Positions 25,003 through 32,723 of a stretch of 64,000 nucleotides of DNA are shown here, piece by piece. The DNA is from Mediterraneibacter catenae. Its GTDB lineage: Bacteria > Bacillota > Clostridia > Lachnospirales > Lachnospiraceae. The notes beneath the pieces are model-generated. The model was not told the origin of the DNA. It was given only the letters and a program-made list of their open reading frames with translations, and did not search any database. Numbering within the stretch: position 1 is the stretch's first letter; each line of letters begins with the position of its first letter. Made by a program: the position numbers and the translations under genes. The stretch lies in the NCBI RefSeq assembly GCF_008691045.1, contig NZ_VMSO01000011.1:38006-102005 (forward strand), read 5' to 3'.

Positions 25003-26571
25003 TTAATCTTTATCAGTATCTTGAGATTCCTTCTTATGACGGTGCGGATAATAGCTGCCATATTTGCCATATTTACCATATTTTCCGTACTTTCCATACT
25101 TGCCGTAGCCATATCCGTAGCCATAACCATATCCATAGCCGTAACCGTAGCCATAACCATACCCGTAGCCTGACGTCAGAATGCCGCTCCTTCCCGGGAC
25201 ATCGTTAAACACGCAGCCGACCAGTTTGCTGTCATACCCTTCCAGAATATCAATCGAATCGTTGATATACTTGGCGAGAGTCTTATTCTGCCGCACTACC
25301 AGGAGGCTGATATCCGCTCTGCGCAGCCACATTTCCGTGTCCGCCCTTCCCTTTACATGAGGCGCGTCTACTATAATTATATCCATCTCCTCTTTCATTC
25401 TTTCAAGAAATTTTGTAACAGCCGAAGACGATATAATCTCCATAGAATGTGTTACTTTTTCATCATTTACCATAACATGAAATCCGAGCTGTTCGCAGAA
25501 GTGCACTGTATCGCTTAATTTGCCTTTTTCTGCAGCACACGCCCCCCAGCTCTTCACCCCGGAAGCATCCAGCCCCAGATATTCCCTGAGACCGTTGTTT
25601 CTCAGATTACCTTCTATCAGCAGTACCTTTCTGGGATACTGGGCAAAGGCAGCCGCCAGATTGACCGCAATCGTCGTCTTCCCTTCCTGCGGTCCCGCAC
25701 TGCTGACGACAAGGATCTTCGCCTTAGTCTTCTTCTGATGGTAGAGCAGCTTTGTCCGGATTTTTTTAATCGTCTCGCCAAATCCGAAACTCACCGAAGG
25801 CTCCGTAATCCATATTTTCTTCTTTTCCCGCTTCAGCAGTGATTTAAGATTTTTATATTTCCGTTCGTGATATACTGTTGCATACAGCGTTGTGTCCAGC
25901 TTTACCTCAACTTCCTTCTCATTTTTGACCGTATCTTTAAAATACGAGAGAAGGGCGAACAGGACGATCATCGCCCCGGCCCCTATGAGAAAGCCTCTTT
26001 TCATCATCTCATTTCCCTGAAATGAAACGCTGGGAGCTGACGGATAACTCGGATCTTCAAACACTTCAAGCACCACTTCTCCGAGGACATTCTGCGAGAC
26101 TGTCGGATACTGTTCCAGCATTGTATTCAGGAGCTGAAATGCAGTTGTAGGAGAGTCTGCCGTCACAGACACCGAAAGGAGATTCGTCTCAGGCACGATC
26201 GAGACATTGACAGTACCGTCAAATGAATCCATCTCCAGCTGTTCGGCCACAAGTTTCTTCAGCACATCGCTGTCCAGAACCGTCTGGAATACCTCGGCCA
26301 GCCTCTGTGTCTGGCTCAGATTTGCATAGGCGCCAGTGTTGCTTCCACGGGCTGATACTACAAAAGTGGTCTGCGACACATACTGCGGATGATACGTTAT
26401 GTAAGTCCCCGCATATGCCAGAAAAGCCACAGATATCCCCACAAGCACGGCTACCCACAGATTCTTCAGCACATCGTGAAATATAGCAAAAAAATCGGCT
26501 GTGACAGCATTTCTGCTTTTTTCTTCCGCTGGCGCTGTCTGCTCTTTCACATTTTCTTCCCGCTGTTCCAT
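25003..26571 (-). CDS. Fused Wzz/tyrosine kinase with altered A' motif and long Gly-Tyr tail (second pair)
   Basis: The 522-residue protein has two membrane helices (near 41-60 and 197-215), a Wzz domain and a kinase-like domain. Walker A AGPQEGKTT lies near 294 and Walker B IIIVDAP near 399. The Walker A' segment reads LIEGNLRNN near 319: both Asp residues of the usual D-x-D-x-R motif are replaced, one by Glu and one by Asn. Kinase activity may be lost or weak. The C-terminal tail is very long, with about twelve Gly-Tyr dipeptides followed by five Lys-Tyr-Gly units, over 15 tyrosines in all. It looks more like a phospho-acceptor for the neighbour at 23605. The repetitive DNA of the tail could change length by slippage. 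Confidence 0.9.
   Translation of the reverse strand: MEQREENVKEQTAPAEEKSRNAVTADFFAIFHDVLKNLWVAVLVGISVAFLAYAGTYITYHPQYVSQTTFVVSARGSNTGAYANLSQTQRLAEVFQTVLDSDVLKKLVAEQLEMDSFDGTVNVSIVPETNLLSVSVTADSPTTAFQLLNTMLEQYPTVSQNVLGEVVLEVFEDPSYPSAPSVSFQGNEMMKRGFLIGAGAMIVLFALLSYFKDTVKNEKEVEVKLDTTLYATVYHERKYKNLKSLLKREKKKIWITEPSVSFGFGETIKKIRTKLLYHQKKTKAKILVVSSAGPQEGKTTIAVNLAAAFAQYPRKVLLIEGNLRNNGLREYLGLDASGVKSWGACAAEKGKLSDTVHFCEQLGFHVMVNDEKVTHSMEIISSSAVTKFLERMKEEMDIIIVDAPHVKGRADTEMWLRRADISLLVVRQNKTLAKYINDSIDILEGYDSKLVGCVFNDVPGRSGILTSGYGYGYGYGYGYGYGYGYGYGYGKYGKYGKYGKYGKYGSYYPHRHKKESQDTDKD
25056..25170. repeat. Low-complexity Gly-Tyr coding repeat
   Basis: The DNA consists of near-identical 6-base units (CCATAT/CCATAG-type pairs with Gly-Tyr codons), followed by 9-base units coding Lys-Tyr-Gly. 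Codon variation between units keeps it from being perfect. A shorter version lies at about 7905-8000 in the first kinase pair. Replication slippage in such DNA would alter the number of phospho-acceptor tyrosines without shifting the frame when whole units are gained or lost. Confidence 0.8.
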
Positions 26572-26595
26572 TACTTATTACGTTCCTTCCCTCAA

Positions 26596-27390
26596 TTATC
26601 TCACAACTACTACCAGCCGGCTCTTTCCTGTAAGTCTGTTATCTGTCACAACATAGTCTGCATAATAAACGCCTGCCTTGGACGTATTCACCGTTGACTG
26701 TATATCAAGATCGCCATCCACGCTCGCCTCTTCAAAGTAGGCTGACGCATGGAATTCAGAGTTTGCCCTGATATATACAAGGTAGTCCGAAAGTGTCACC
26801 TCTATCCGCTCTTCCGACGGGTCATACACTTCCAGCACAGTCTTAAGATAAGATGTGCGTCCCGCGCTGTCCATCACACGGAATTCAACGTCATATGTTC
26901 CTGTGATAGCATTCGACACTGCTCTGTCCAGCGTGTACTTAATCTTATCTGACAGATCGCCGTCCAGCACACTGCTCGCCGTTATTCCCTCACATATATT
27001 AAATGATGTTCCCATAGGAAAACGCAGAGGGGAGCTCATCGCAAACGTCGGCTGCCCGTAATCCGTATATGTCATTGTCCGGCTGTAGTATCCGACATTT
27101 CCGCTGTCGTCTACTGCCGCATACCGTACAGTCCTGTTTCCCTCATCGTCAAATTCCGATATCTCCTGCACAACAAGCGAATCTGTCACATCCCCGTCCC
27201 GGTCATCCTCCGCCGTCATACCTTCAAGAAGCTTCTCCTTCGGGTCTTCCACACTGACCTCGATGGCGTCACCCCCCGATATGACCGGCGGCGTATGATC
27301 GGTCATCACACCGGCATATATCCTGCAGCCGATGTATACAGCGGCAGAACAGATAAACAGGATGATACTGAAAATCTTGATCTTCCTCAT
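26596..27390 (-). CDS. Membrane-anchored Ig-like domain protein (second copy)
   Basis: The 264-residue protein has an N-terminal membrane helix (about residues 5-25) and Ig-like modules. These show AEDDRDGDVTDSL and ASSVLDGDLSDKI, the same patterns as the protein at 10812-11687, including the segment TYTDYG-x-P that matches its EYTDYTSP. It precedes a pair of Wzz/kinases just as the first copy does. The two copies differ enough to be old duplicates. It starts the operon; a TTGCGT/TATACT promoter lies 41-69 bases upstream. I infer an extracellular partner of the kinase pair. No enzymatic motif is visible. Confidence 0.78.
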   Translation of the reverse strand: MRKIKIFSIILFICSAAVYIGCRIYAGVMTDHTPPVISGGDAIEVSVEDPKEKLLEGMTAEDDRDGDVTDSLVVQEISEFDDEGNRTVRYAAVDDSGNVGYYSRTMTYTDYGQPTFAMSSPLRFPMGTSFNICEGITASSVLDGDLSDKIKYTLDRAVSNAITGTYDVEFRVMDSAGRTSYLKTVLEVYDPSEERIEVTLSDYLVYIRANSEFHASAYFEEASVDGDLDIQSTVNTSKAGVYYADYVVTDNRLTGKSRLVVVVR

Positions 27391-27430
27391 TGATAGTACC
27401 TTTGCTTTCTAAATATAATTACCCTTATAT

Positions 27431-27459
27431 AGTATATCGTCTGCGGGGAGAGAACGCAA
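27431..27459 (-). promoter_or_regulatory. Promoter of the second Ig/kinase/kinase/regulator operon
   Basis: TTGCGT at 27454-27459, 17 bases, TATACT at 27431-27436 on the minus strand, about 40 bases before the start codon. Confidence 0.68.
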
Positions 27460-27489
27460 TAGGGGAATTTTCACTTTGATTTTCTGAAG

Positions 27490-28452
27490 TTAATCTGCCG
27501 TATCATAGGTGCGTACCATCATAATCTTACTCGATCCTTTCAAGTAATGAGACGGCGTGATTGTCTGAGATGCTCCTGCATTAAGATTCGTTATTTTAGC
27601 AGTATAGGTAATCCCTCCCACATAAGCAGCTTCATCTTCCATATAGAATTTGTAGAAAATCCTGACTGCAGGTATTTTCTGATCTGTAAGATTAGTCACT
27701 GTAATCTCCTGCTCTCCAGTCTCTTCTATCTGTATCTGCTCATCTGCCATACCGAATTCATTTACTTCTGCCACATTAGCTGAACAGTCAGTATAGTTAC
27801 CTTCCTGAAATGGTGTTCTGCTTTTTTCCTGTACAACTACAGTTGCTCCTGCCGGAAGCGCAGATGCTTCAAACTGCAGTGGAGTTCCGTCTCTGTTTAC
27901 AGATACACTGGCATATTCTACCTCCGTTTCTCCTGCATTCTGCAACAACATTACAGTTACTCCGGAGATATTCTCATCACTCCCATCCTCAAGATAGATG
28001 CCGTCATAAGAGGAAATCCCCCTGACTACAAGCCCGCTCCCCGGTATATTGTACGGCAGGGTAAGTCCCTGCACCCCTTCCTGGAGCACAGTTTCGGATG
28101 CTGCTCCGGAATCTAAACCTGCTATGCTTTCGGAAGTGTCCTGACCGCTGTTATTTCCGTCAACATTTTCGCTCTCTTTGTCCGTATCACTTTCCTTTTC
28201 TGTGTCCTGACTTTTCTCTGCATCTGAATCAGAAGCATTGTTTACTGTTTCATTCTCCAACGGATCAGATGGCATCTGTTCCGAAGCCCGGCTCCATACA
28301 ATAGCCGCTGCTACTATTATAATCACGAAAATACAACAAAACAGTATTATCAGTTTCCTGGACAGTTTGATTTTTTCCTGCTTTTTGATCTTTTCTTTCT
28401 TTTTCTTCCTGATGATTTCATCTCTGTATCTGCGCCTCCTGTCTAATCTCAT
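27490..28452 (-). CDS. Membrane-anchored protein of unknown function at the P3 locus
   Basis: The 320-residue protein begins with a strongly basic stretch (RLDRRRRYRDEIIRKKKK), then a membrane helix near residues 33-54. An acidic, Ser/Asp/Glu-rich linker (about 60-120) leads to an extracellular beta-rich domain without motifs I recognise. The gene overlaps the end of the third maturase gene by 35 bases, so it is the last member of the operon. The ATG at 28452 has AGGTGG upstream and is preferred to the ATG at 28518. Its place after a kinase and maturase suggests a surface partner, immunity or display protein for the peptide. That is conjecture. Confidence 0.62.
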   Translation of the reverse strand: MRLDRRRRYRDEIIRKKKKEKIKKQEKIKLSRKLIILFCCIFVIIIVAAAIVWSRASEQMPSDPLENETVNNASDSDAEKSQDTEKESDTDKESENVDGNNSGQDTSESIAGLDSGAASETVLQEGVQGLTLPYNIPGSGLVVRGISSYDGIYLEDGSDENISGVTVMLLQNAGETEVEYASVSVNRDGTPLQFEASALPAGATVVVQEKSRTPFQEGNYTDCSANVAEVNEFGMADEQIQIEETGEQEITVTNLTDQKIPAVRIFYKFYMEDEAAYVGGITYTAKITNLNAGASQTITPSHYLKGSSKIMMVRTYDTAD

Positions 28453-29602
28453 ATTCCACCTGTCTGCAGGCCTCCGTATAGGCATGTGCCATCTGGCATC
28501 GATAAAGCGGAACGTCATGATAATTGCCGCTTTCCGTATAAACCATGGCTGCGCACGCCCGGCACTTATCCTTAAGAGAGCATGTGCTGCATCTCACGGG
28601 AAGCCGGATCGCTGCCGCTTCTGCTTTCGCCTGCTCCCATGCCGCGTCAAAGCCTGCCTCAAATACATTCAGAGCGTTTTCTCCCGGAAGCATTCCGCAC
28701 GGAAGAAACCGGCCGTCCCAGGTCACCCAGAAACTGCATTTTCCCGCGCGGCAGCGGATACGCTCTCCTTCCTTTCCATAGGAATCCCCGTCTCCGTTCC
28801 CTTCTTCCACCGGCATGCAGTCTTCCTCGATATCTCCCGACAGTGACGCCATCTCTTCAGACTCCATATGCTTCAGATAAGCTTCTCTGCCGTTCTGATA
28901 TACGTTGATCCAGGCTTCCTGTCTGGCGGATTCTTCCGCGGAAAACCGGTCGTTCCATCCCACCTTTGAAGCATCCCTTCGAAGGGGCGGAAACATATAA
29001 GAGGTTGCCTGTACTACCAGCTCTTCCTTCTCTGCGAACGCGAAGATCTGTTCCAGATCTTCTGCATTGTAGGGCGTCACACTGCAGTTCAGCTTCACCA
29101 GGATCCCTGCCTCTTTCAACAGATGGATCGCTTTCGTCACCTGGGTAAATCCCCGGGGATTCCGGCAGAGTCTTCCATATGTCTCGTCGGAAGCTCCATA
29201 CAGCGTGATATTGATGCGGATCGGAGGAGTCTCCTTTAGCCACTCCACCGTCTTCTCATCGATCATTGTTCCGTTGGAGTTGATGCTCAGGACAAATCCC
29301 ATCCTGTGGAGTCCCTGCATGATCTGGCGAAAATCCGGTCTCAGGAACGGTTCTCCTCCTGTCAGAAGCAGGTACGTCATGCCGCGCTCTTTCGCCGTCC
29401 GTCCAAGCTCCAGCCATTCCTCTGCCGTGCGGAGCGGCGCAATGGCCTCCTGCTGCTCCCGGTCCATACGCACATAACACATCCTGCAGTTCATATTGCA
29501 CAAGGGAGTCACCTCAAATGTCCCATTTAAAGGGATCCCCAGCCTGGCTGCCTTTGTATGAAGATACTCAGTGATCATAGGCTCCACTGGTCTTCTCAAC
29601 AT
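28418..29602 (-). CDS. Radical SAM/SPASM peptide maturase (third)
   Basis: The 394-residue protein has the cluster motif CNMNCRMC near residue 31, LLTGGEPFLRPDF, and SINSNGTM. The SPASM region shows CRAGKC, GRFLPC, CSTCSLKDKCRACAA and a last Cys in YRCQM. It differs from the first two maturases in SYMFPPLRR, which matches the fourth enzyme (TYMFPPVRR), and in an acidic insert near residues 255-285 (GDIEEDCMPVEEGNGDGD). The P3 precursor upstream is its likely substrate. The start overlaps the HprK-like gene stop; GGAGGAG lies 8 bases before the ATG. The chemistry installed is unknown. Confidence 0.92.
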   Translation of the reverse strand: MLRRPVEPMITEYLHTKAARLGIPLNGTFEVTPLCNMNCRMCYVRMDREQQEAIAPLRTAEEWLELGRTAKERGMTYLLLTGGEPFLRPDFRQIMQGLHRMGFVLSINSNGTMIDEKTVEWLKETPPIRINITLYGASDETYGRLCRNPRGFTQVTKAIHLLKEAGILVKLNCSVTPYNAEDLEQIFAFAEKEELVVQATSYMFPPLRRDASKVGWNDRFSAEESARQEAWINVYQNGREAYLKHMESEEMASLSGDIEEDCMPVEEGNGDGDSYGKEGERIRCRAGKCSFWVTWDGRFLPCGMLPGENALNVFEAGFDAAWEQAKAEAAAIRLPVRCSTCSLKDKCRACAAMVYTESGNYHDVPLYRCQMAHAYTEACRQVEYEIRQEAQIQR

Positions 29603-30543
29603 AAGTTTTCTCCTCCAATCAACACATTTTTCACTGCTTCCACCGCCCCTCTGTCAGGCCTGCATTCCAGAAGATAAACAGGTACTTCTCCCGCAAGCTC
29701 TGTCAGAAGCGTCAGCGCCTTTTCAATAAAATCCGGTTCCCACTGATGCACTGTTGTCTCTGGATAAAGCTTCTGTATGATCTCCAGCATCCCCAGCCGC
29801 CGGATCCGGTTCTCTTCCGCCTGCCTTAAAACGACTACCGCCGACAAAGGCGCCTTCTCATTGCGGTAAATTCTTGAGGAACCCGCATAGGGAAGTCCAT
29901 ATGCCTGCCAGCATCCGCTTTCGTCTCTTCTGACCGCTGCCCGGTCTCCATTCAGGATATCCGCCCCTTCATACTTTTTCCAGAGCTCAGCCTGTGTAGA
30001 CTTTCCTGTTCCGGACGGGGCTGTGAAAAGTATTCCTTTTTCCTGCCATCTGATAAATGCGGCGTGGAGCATCAGACAGCTCTTTCGAAGGAACAGCGTC
30101 TCCATGCCGATATGGTCTGAGATCATCCGGGAATAACCGAAGCGGAATTCATTGCCCGGAAGATAGGAACAGGTGAGCGCCAGCCTTCCTTCGTTATCCT
30201 GTTCCCAAAGAGTACAGGCATAGGGCGGCTTTCCCGGGCAGGGGCAGTGATGAATCTGATATCTTCTTTTTCTGCTGTCATTCTCTTTGCTTACGGAATA
30301 GTATCTGTCTGCCCTTACGGTTGCGGAATCCGGAATATCCGGCAGAGAAACCGCCCGCCTGAAAGTCACAACGGCGTCTGCTGACCTTCCGGCTGCGAAA
30401 GCAGTATCTTCCTGCGCTCCGCCGATCTCACAATTCTCATTTGCAGGAAACAGAAACTGTTCCGCTTCCTTCTGAATTATAACAGGGAAGGGGATCCTGC
30501 ACAGAATCCTCATCCCTGCGATAAAATACTGATAATAATACAT
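29596..30543 (-). CDS. HprK-like serine kinase of a modified-peptide locus (second)
   Basis: The 315-residue protein has the P-loop TAPSGTGKSTQAELW near residue 176 and LNGDRAAVRRDE near 195, the same order as in the first HprK-like kinase. AVVVLRQAEENRIRRL follows, as in the other two copies. The N-terminal part is divergent. It begins just after the stop of the secreted EEP-like enzyme and overlaps the start of the third maturase gene. The neighbouring precursor P3 ends in Ser (IFAS), consistent with phosphorylation at the C-terminus. True HprK acts on Ser46 of HPr. The small size and peptide-cluster context argue against that role here. Confidence 0.78.
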   Translation of the reverse strand: MYYYQYFIAGMRILCRIPFPVIIQKEAEQFLFPANENCEIGGAQEDTAFAAGRSADAVVTFRRAVSLPDIPDSATVRADRYYSVSKENDSRKRRYQIHHCPCPGKPPYACTLWEQDNEGRLALTCSYLPGNEFRFGYSRMISDHIGMETLFLRKSCLMLHAAFIRWQEKGILFTAPSGTGKSTQAELWKKYEGADILNGDRAAVRRDESGCWQAYGLPYAGSSRIYRNEKAPLSAVVVLRQAEENRIRRLGMLEIIQKLYPETTVHQWEPDFIEKALTLLTELAGEVPVYLLECRPDRGAVEAVKNVLIGGENLC

Positions 30544-30545
30544 CT

Positions 30546-32318
30546 TTATTCTTCTGTCGTCTCCTGCAGTTCATAAAGCTGGATATCCATACCCTTTGAT
30601 GTGGCGATCCAGCCGGTTTTAGAATTATAGTAACGAAGCGTATAATCCTTAAATACAACCTTTGTGGTAAAACGGAAACCTTCTGTACCGCTGTTATATT
30701 TTACCGACCATGTAAATGGATCATCCTGCAGCGCCACTTTATAACCGTATCCTACAAAAGTTTTAGTGCGCGCAAGATATTTTTTCATGCCGTTTATCTC
30801 TGTGGAAATGGTATATCCGCTGTCGGACTCCTCTACTGTCCAGGCCATACCGTCTTCAGCTGCCGTACCGGCCTCTGTATCTGTATAATCCCAGCTAATC
30901 GTGCCGTCCGTTTCATAAGTCAGTGCGTAGGACTGAGTCGAAGATGAAGTTACAAGGGCATATCTGCTGCCGGATTCAATTGCATCCTCCACCTGTCCGA
31001 ACACAGTATCTGAACCCGATGAAGGTTCCTTTGCCCCGCAGTTCTCACATACGCCGTCCACATAGTTATGTCCTGTGGCCGGAATGGTTTCGGCATAGCT
31101 GTCTCCGCAGCGGCTGCAGGTGTATACTGTTTCTCCGGCTTCCGTACATGCAGCCGACGTCTGTGACGTTATCTCATAGGCATGTCCCAGAGCCGCTATC
31201 GGCTCCGTATAGCTTTCTCCGCACTCACATGTATACGTTTTGCTTCCCTCCTCTGTGCAGGTAGCCTCTTTCTCATCTGTCATTACAAAGTTATGGACAT
31301 GATCTCCTTCCTCCTTCTCCACTGTATAAGTAAATGTGCCTATGATCGGCCAGTGATCTGCAAGAGTCGTTCCATTTTCATCTGTAAAATCTGTCGCGAC
31401 CTCATAACTGTCCAGTGTCAGTTTTACCTGGCTGTCCGTGTTATTAATATAGAAAATCTTATCCACGATCTCAGCCTTGGGATATTCGTAACTTCCGCCC
31501 TTATCAACTGCCATAAGCGCATCGTCGCCTACATTCGGATATACTCCGTCCCATGCATCTTCAATCCATGCATCCTTAATCTCAAAACGCGGATCCTCAT
31601 TGATTGGGTTCATAAATGCCTCTCTGATGTCTTCTCTTGTATAGCGGCAGTTTGTATCCCCCATTACAATGATCGGATTGTCATTATCACTTGCTGTAAT
31701 GGCACTCGCCAGCTGTTCCAGCTGTGCGTAGCGGGCGTCAATATCCCCCTGATCGGAATCTGCGTCCATATGAAGAATATAAATATCCACATACACGCCG
31801 TCGGCAACCTCAGCCTCATAGTACCGGTATCCCTTGTCGATCATACCGTCCGCGCCGTTTCCTGTACCAAAAGCGCCGGTACTGTAATGAGTATTCCATG
31901 CCGTCCAGCTCTCTCCTGTAACAGAAAGTGTTTTCTTCCAGAGCAGGTTCAGACCGTCTGTATCATTAGTCAGCCAGGATACACCACCTCTGTGTGTTCC
32001 CGCATTATAATTCGCAGACAGTGATGACATCAGATCATCATCGTAGTTAAAATCCTCAGAAACACCAATAATATCCCAATCATACTGTGCCATCTTCTGA
32101 CTGATAGCCCGGGTTCCATCAGCTCCCGGACCTCCTTCATTGATATTGATGAATCCCAGAAGATCTGTCGGCAGTCCGTCCACATTCATGGACACAGCCG
32201 TAAAAGTTCCTGTCTGAGGTTCTGCCGCAGACGCTTTTATATCCGTCAGCATGGCAAGCACACAACACAGGGCCAGAAGACCGCTCAGTAGTTTTTTCAT
32301 TGTTTTCATAGATTTCAT
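30546..32318 (-). CDS. Secreted endonuclease/exonuclease/phosphatase-fold protein
   Basis: The 590-residue protein has a signal peptide ending near residue 31 (ASAAEP) and an EEP-fold domain. The domain shows SMNVDGLPTDLLG, ISQKMAQYDWDIIGVSEDF, VDIYILHMDADSDQGD and NPIIVMGDTNCRYT, and ends with LADHWPIIGTF. These are the Asn, Glu, His and Asp residues of DNase I/sphingomyelinase-type phosphodiesterases. Then come two copies of a Cys-x-x-x-Gly...CxCG unit (EGSKTYTCECGESYTEPIAA and a second copy) and a final C-x-x-C unit, common in secreted clostridial proteins. The C-terminus resembles a beta-sandwich. The substrate may be DNA, RNA or a phospholipid. It sits between P3 and the kinase genes, co-directional with them. 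The start may be 32309 instead. Confidence 0.85.
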   Translation of the reverse strand: MKSMKTMKKLLSGLLALCCVLAMLTDIKASAAEPQTGTFTAVSMNVDGLPTDLLGFININEGGPGADGTRAISQKMAQYDWDIIGVSEDFNYDDDLMSSLSANYNAGTHRGGVSWLTNDTDGLNLLWKKTLSVTGESWTAWNTHYSTGAFGTGNGADGMIDKGYRYYEAEVADGVYVDIYILHMDADSDQGDIDARYAQLEQLASAITASDNDNPIIVMGDTNCRYTREDIREAFMNPINEDPRFEIKDAWIEDAWDGVYPNVGDDALMAVDKGGSYEYPKAEIVDKIFYINNTDSQVKLTLDSYEVATDFTDENGTTLADHWPIIGTFTYTVEKEEGDHVHNFVMTDEKEATCTEEGSKTYTCECGESYTEPIAALGHAYEITSQTSAACTEAGETVYTCSRCGDSYAETIPATGHNYVDGVCENCGAKEPSSGSDTVFGQVEDAIESGSRYALVTSSSTQSYALTYETDGTISWDYTDTEAGTAAEDGMAWTVEESDSGYTISTEINGMKKYLARTKTFVGYGYKVALQDDPFTWSVKYNSGTEGFRFTTKVVFKDYTLRYYNSKTGWIATSKGMDIQLYELQETTEE

Positions 32319-32355
32319 TTCTCCTGTTGAAATTTATTATCTGATCAAGAATGAT

Positions 32356-32391
32356 GAAGGCTGCCGCACTGCAGTGTGCACGGCAGCCTTC
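32356..32391 (-). terminator. Hairpin after precursor P3
   Basis: GAAGGCTGCCG (32356-32366) pairs with CGGCAGCCTTC (32381-32391) around a 14-base loop. It has no strong U-tract. It separates the adhesin and P3 genes from the enzyme genes and would lower downstream expression. Confidence 0.65.
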
Positions 32392-32440
32392 TGCTGTCTT
32401 ATTTTAATAATAACTGTTTGGTAAATCGATCTGCCCCGGA

Positions 32441-32707
32441 TCAGGAAGCAAAGATTGTGGCTACTCCTGCCGGAGAGTTATAGCAGACTTCTCCAATATC
32501 AAGGTCAGGGCTGTAATTACCTCCACATCTCGGTGTTTCAGTCCAGTATACTTCCCCGATGCCATTATTCCAGCCGCAGTTTTCTTTATCTGCCTGCGTG
32601 GGCCATCCGAGAAAATCTTCATCTTTGTATCCGCAGGATACGGCAATATTCTGGGTAAGTACAAAGTTTTCAATTGCTATCCTCGGTTTTGTATATGTTT
32701 TTTTCAT
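32441..32707 (-). CDS. Candidate modified-peptide precursor P3
   Basis: The 88-residue protein begins MKKTYTKPRIAIENFVLTQ followed by NIAVSC. Aromatic-x-x-Pro, a hydrophobic strand and a Cys at position 25 match P1, P2 and P4. Cysteines follow at 44, 61 and 75, each near Gly or aromatic residues. The C-terminus is CYNSPAGVATIFAS, very close to CYLSAGVGTLMIS of P4; the last residue is Ser. The start is 16 bases after the vWA adhesin stop, so both are on one mRNA. GGGGG lies about 10 bases before the ATG at 32707. Downstream come a hairpin, the EEP enzyme, the HprK-like kinase and the third maturase. A role as substrate of these enzymes is inferred. Confidence 0.75.
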   Translation of the reverse strand: MKKTYTKPRIAIENFVLTQNIAVSCGYKDEDFLGWPTQADKENCGWNNGIGEVYWTETPRCGGNYSPDLDIGEVCYNSPAGVATIFAS

Positions 32708-32723
32708 TTCTTTGCACCCCCTT

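Noticed and set aside
25056..25170. A CRISPR-like or minisatellite array.
   Set aside because: The units are 6 or 9 bases, in frame, and encode the Gly-Tyr and Lys-Tyr-Gly tail of a kinase. There are no spacers and no cas genes.
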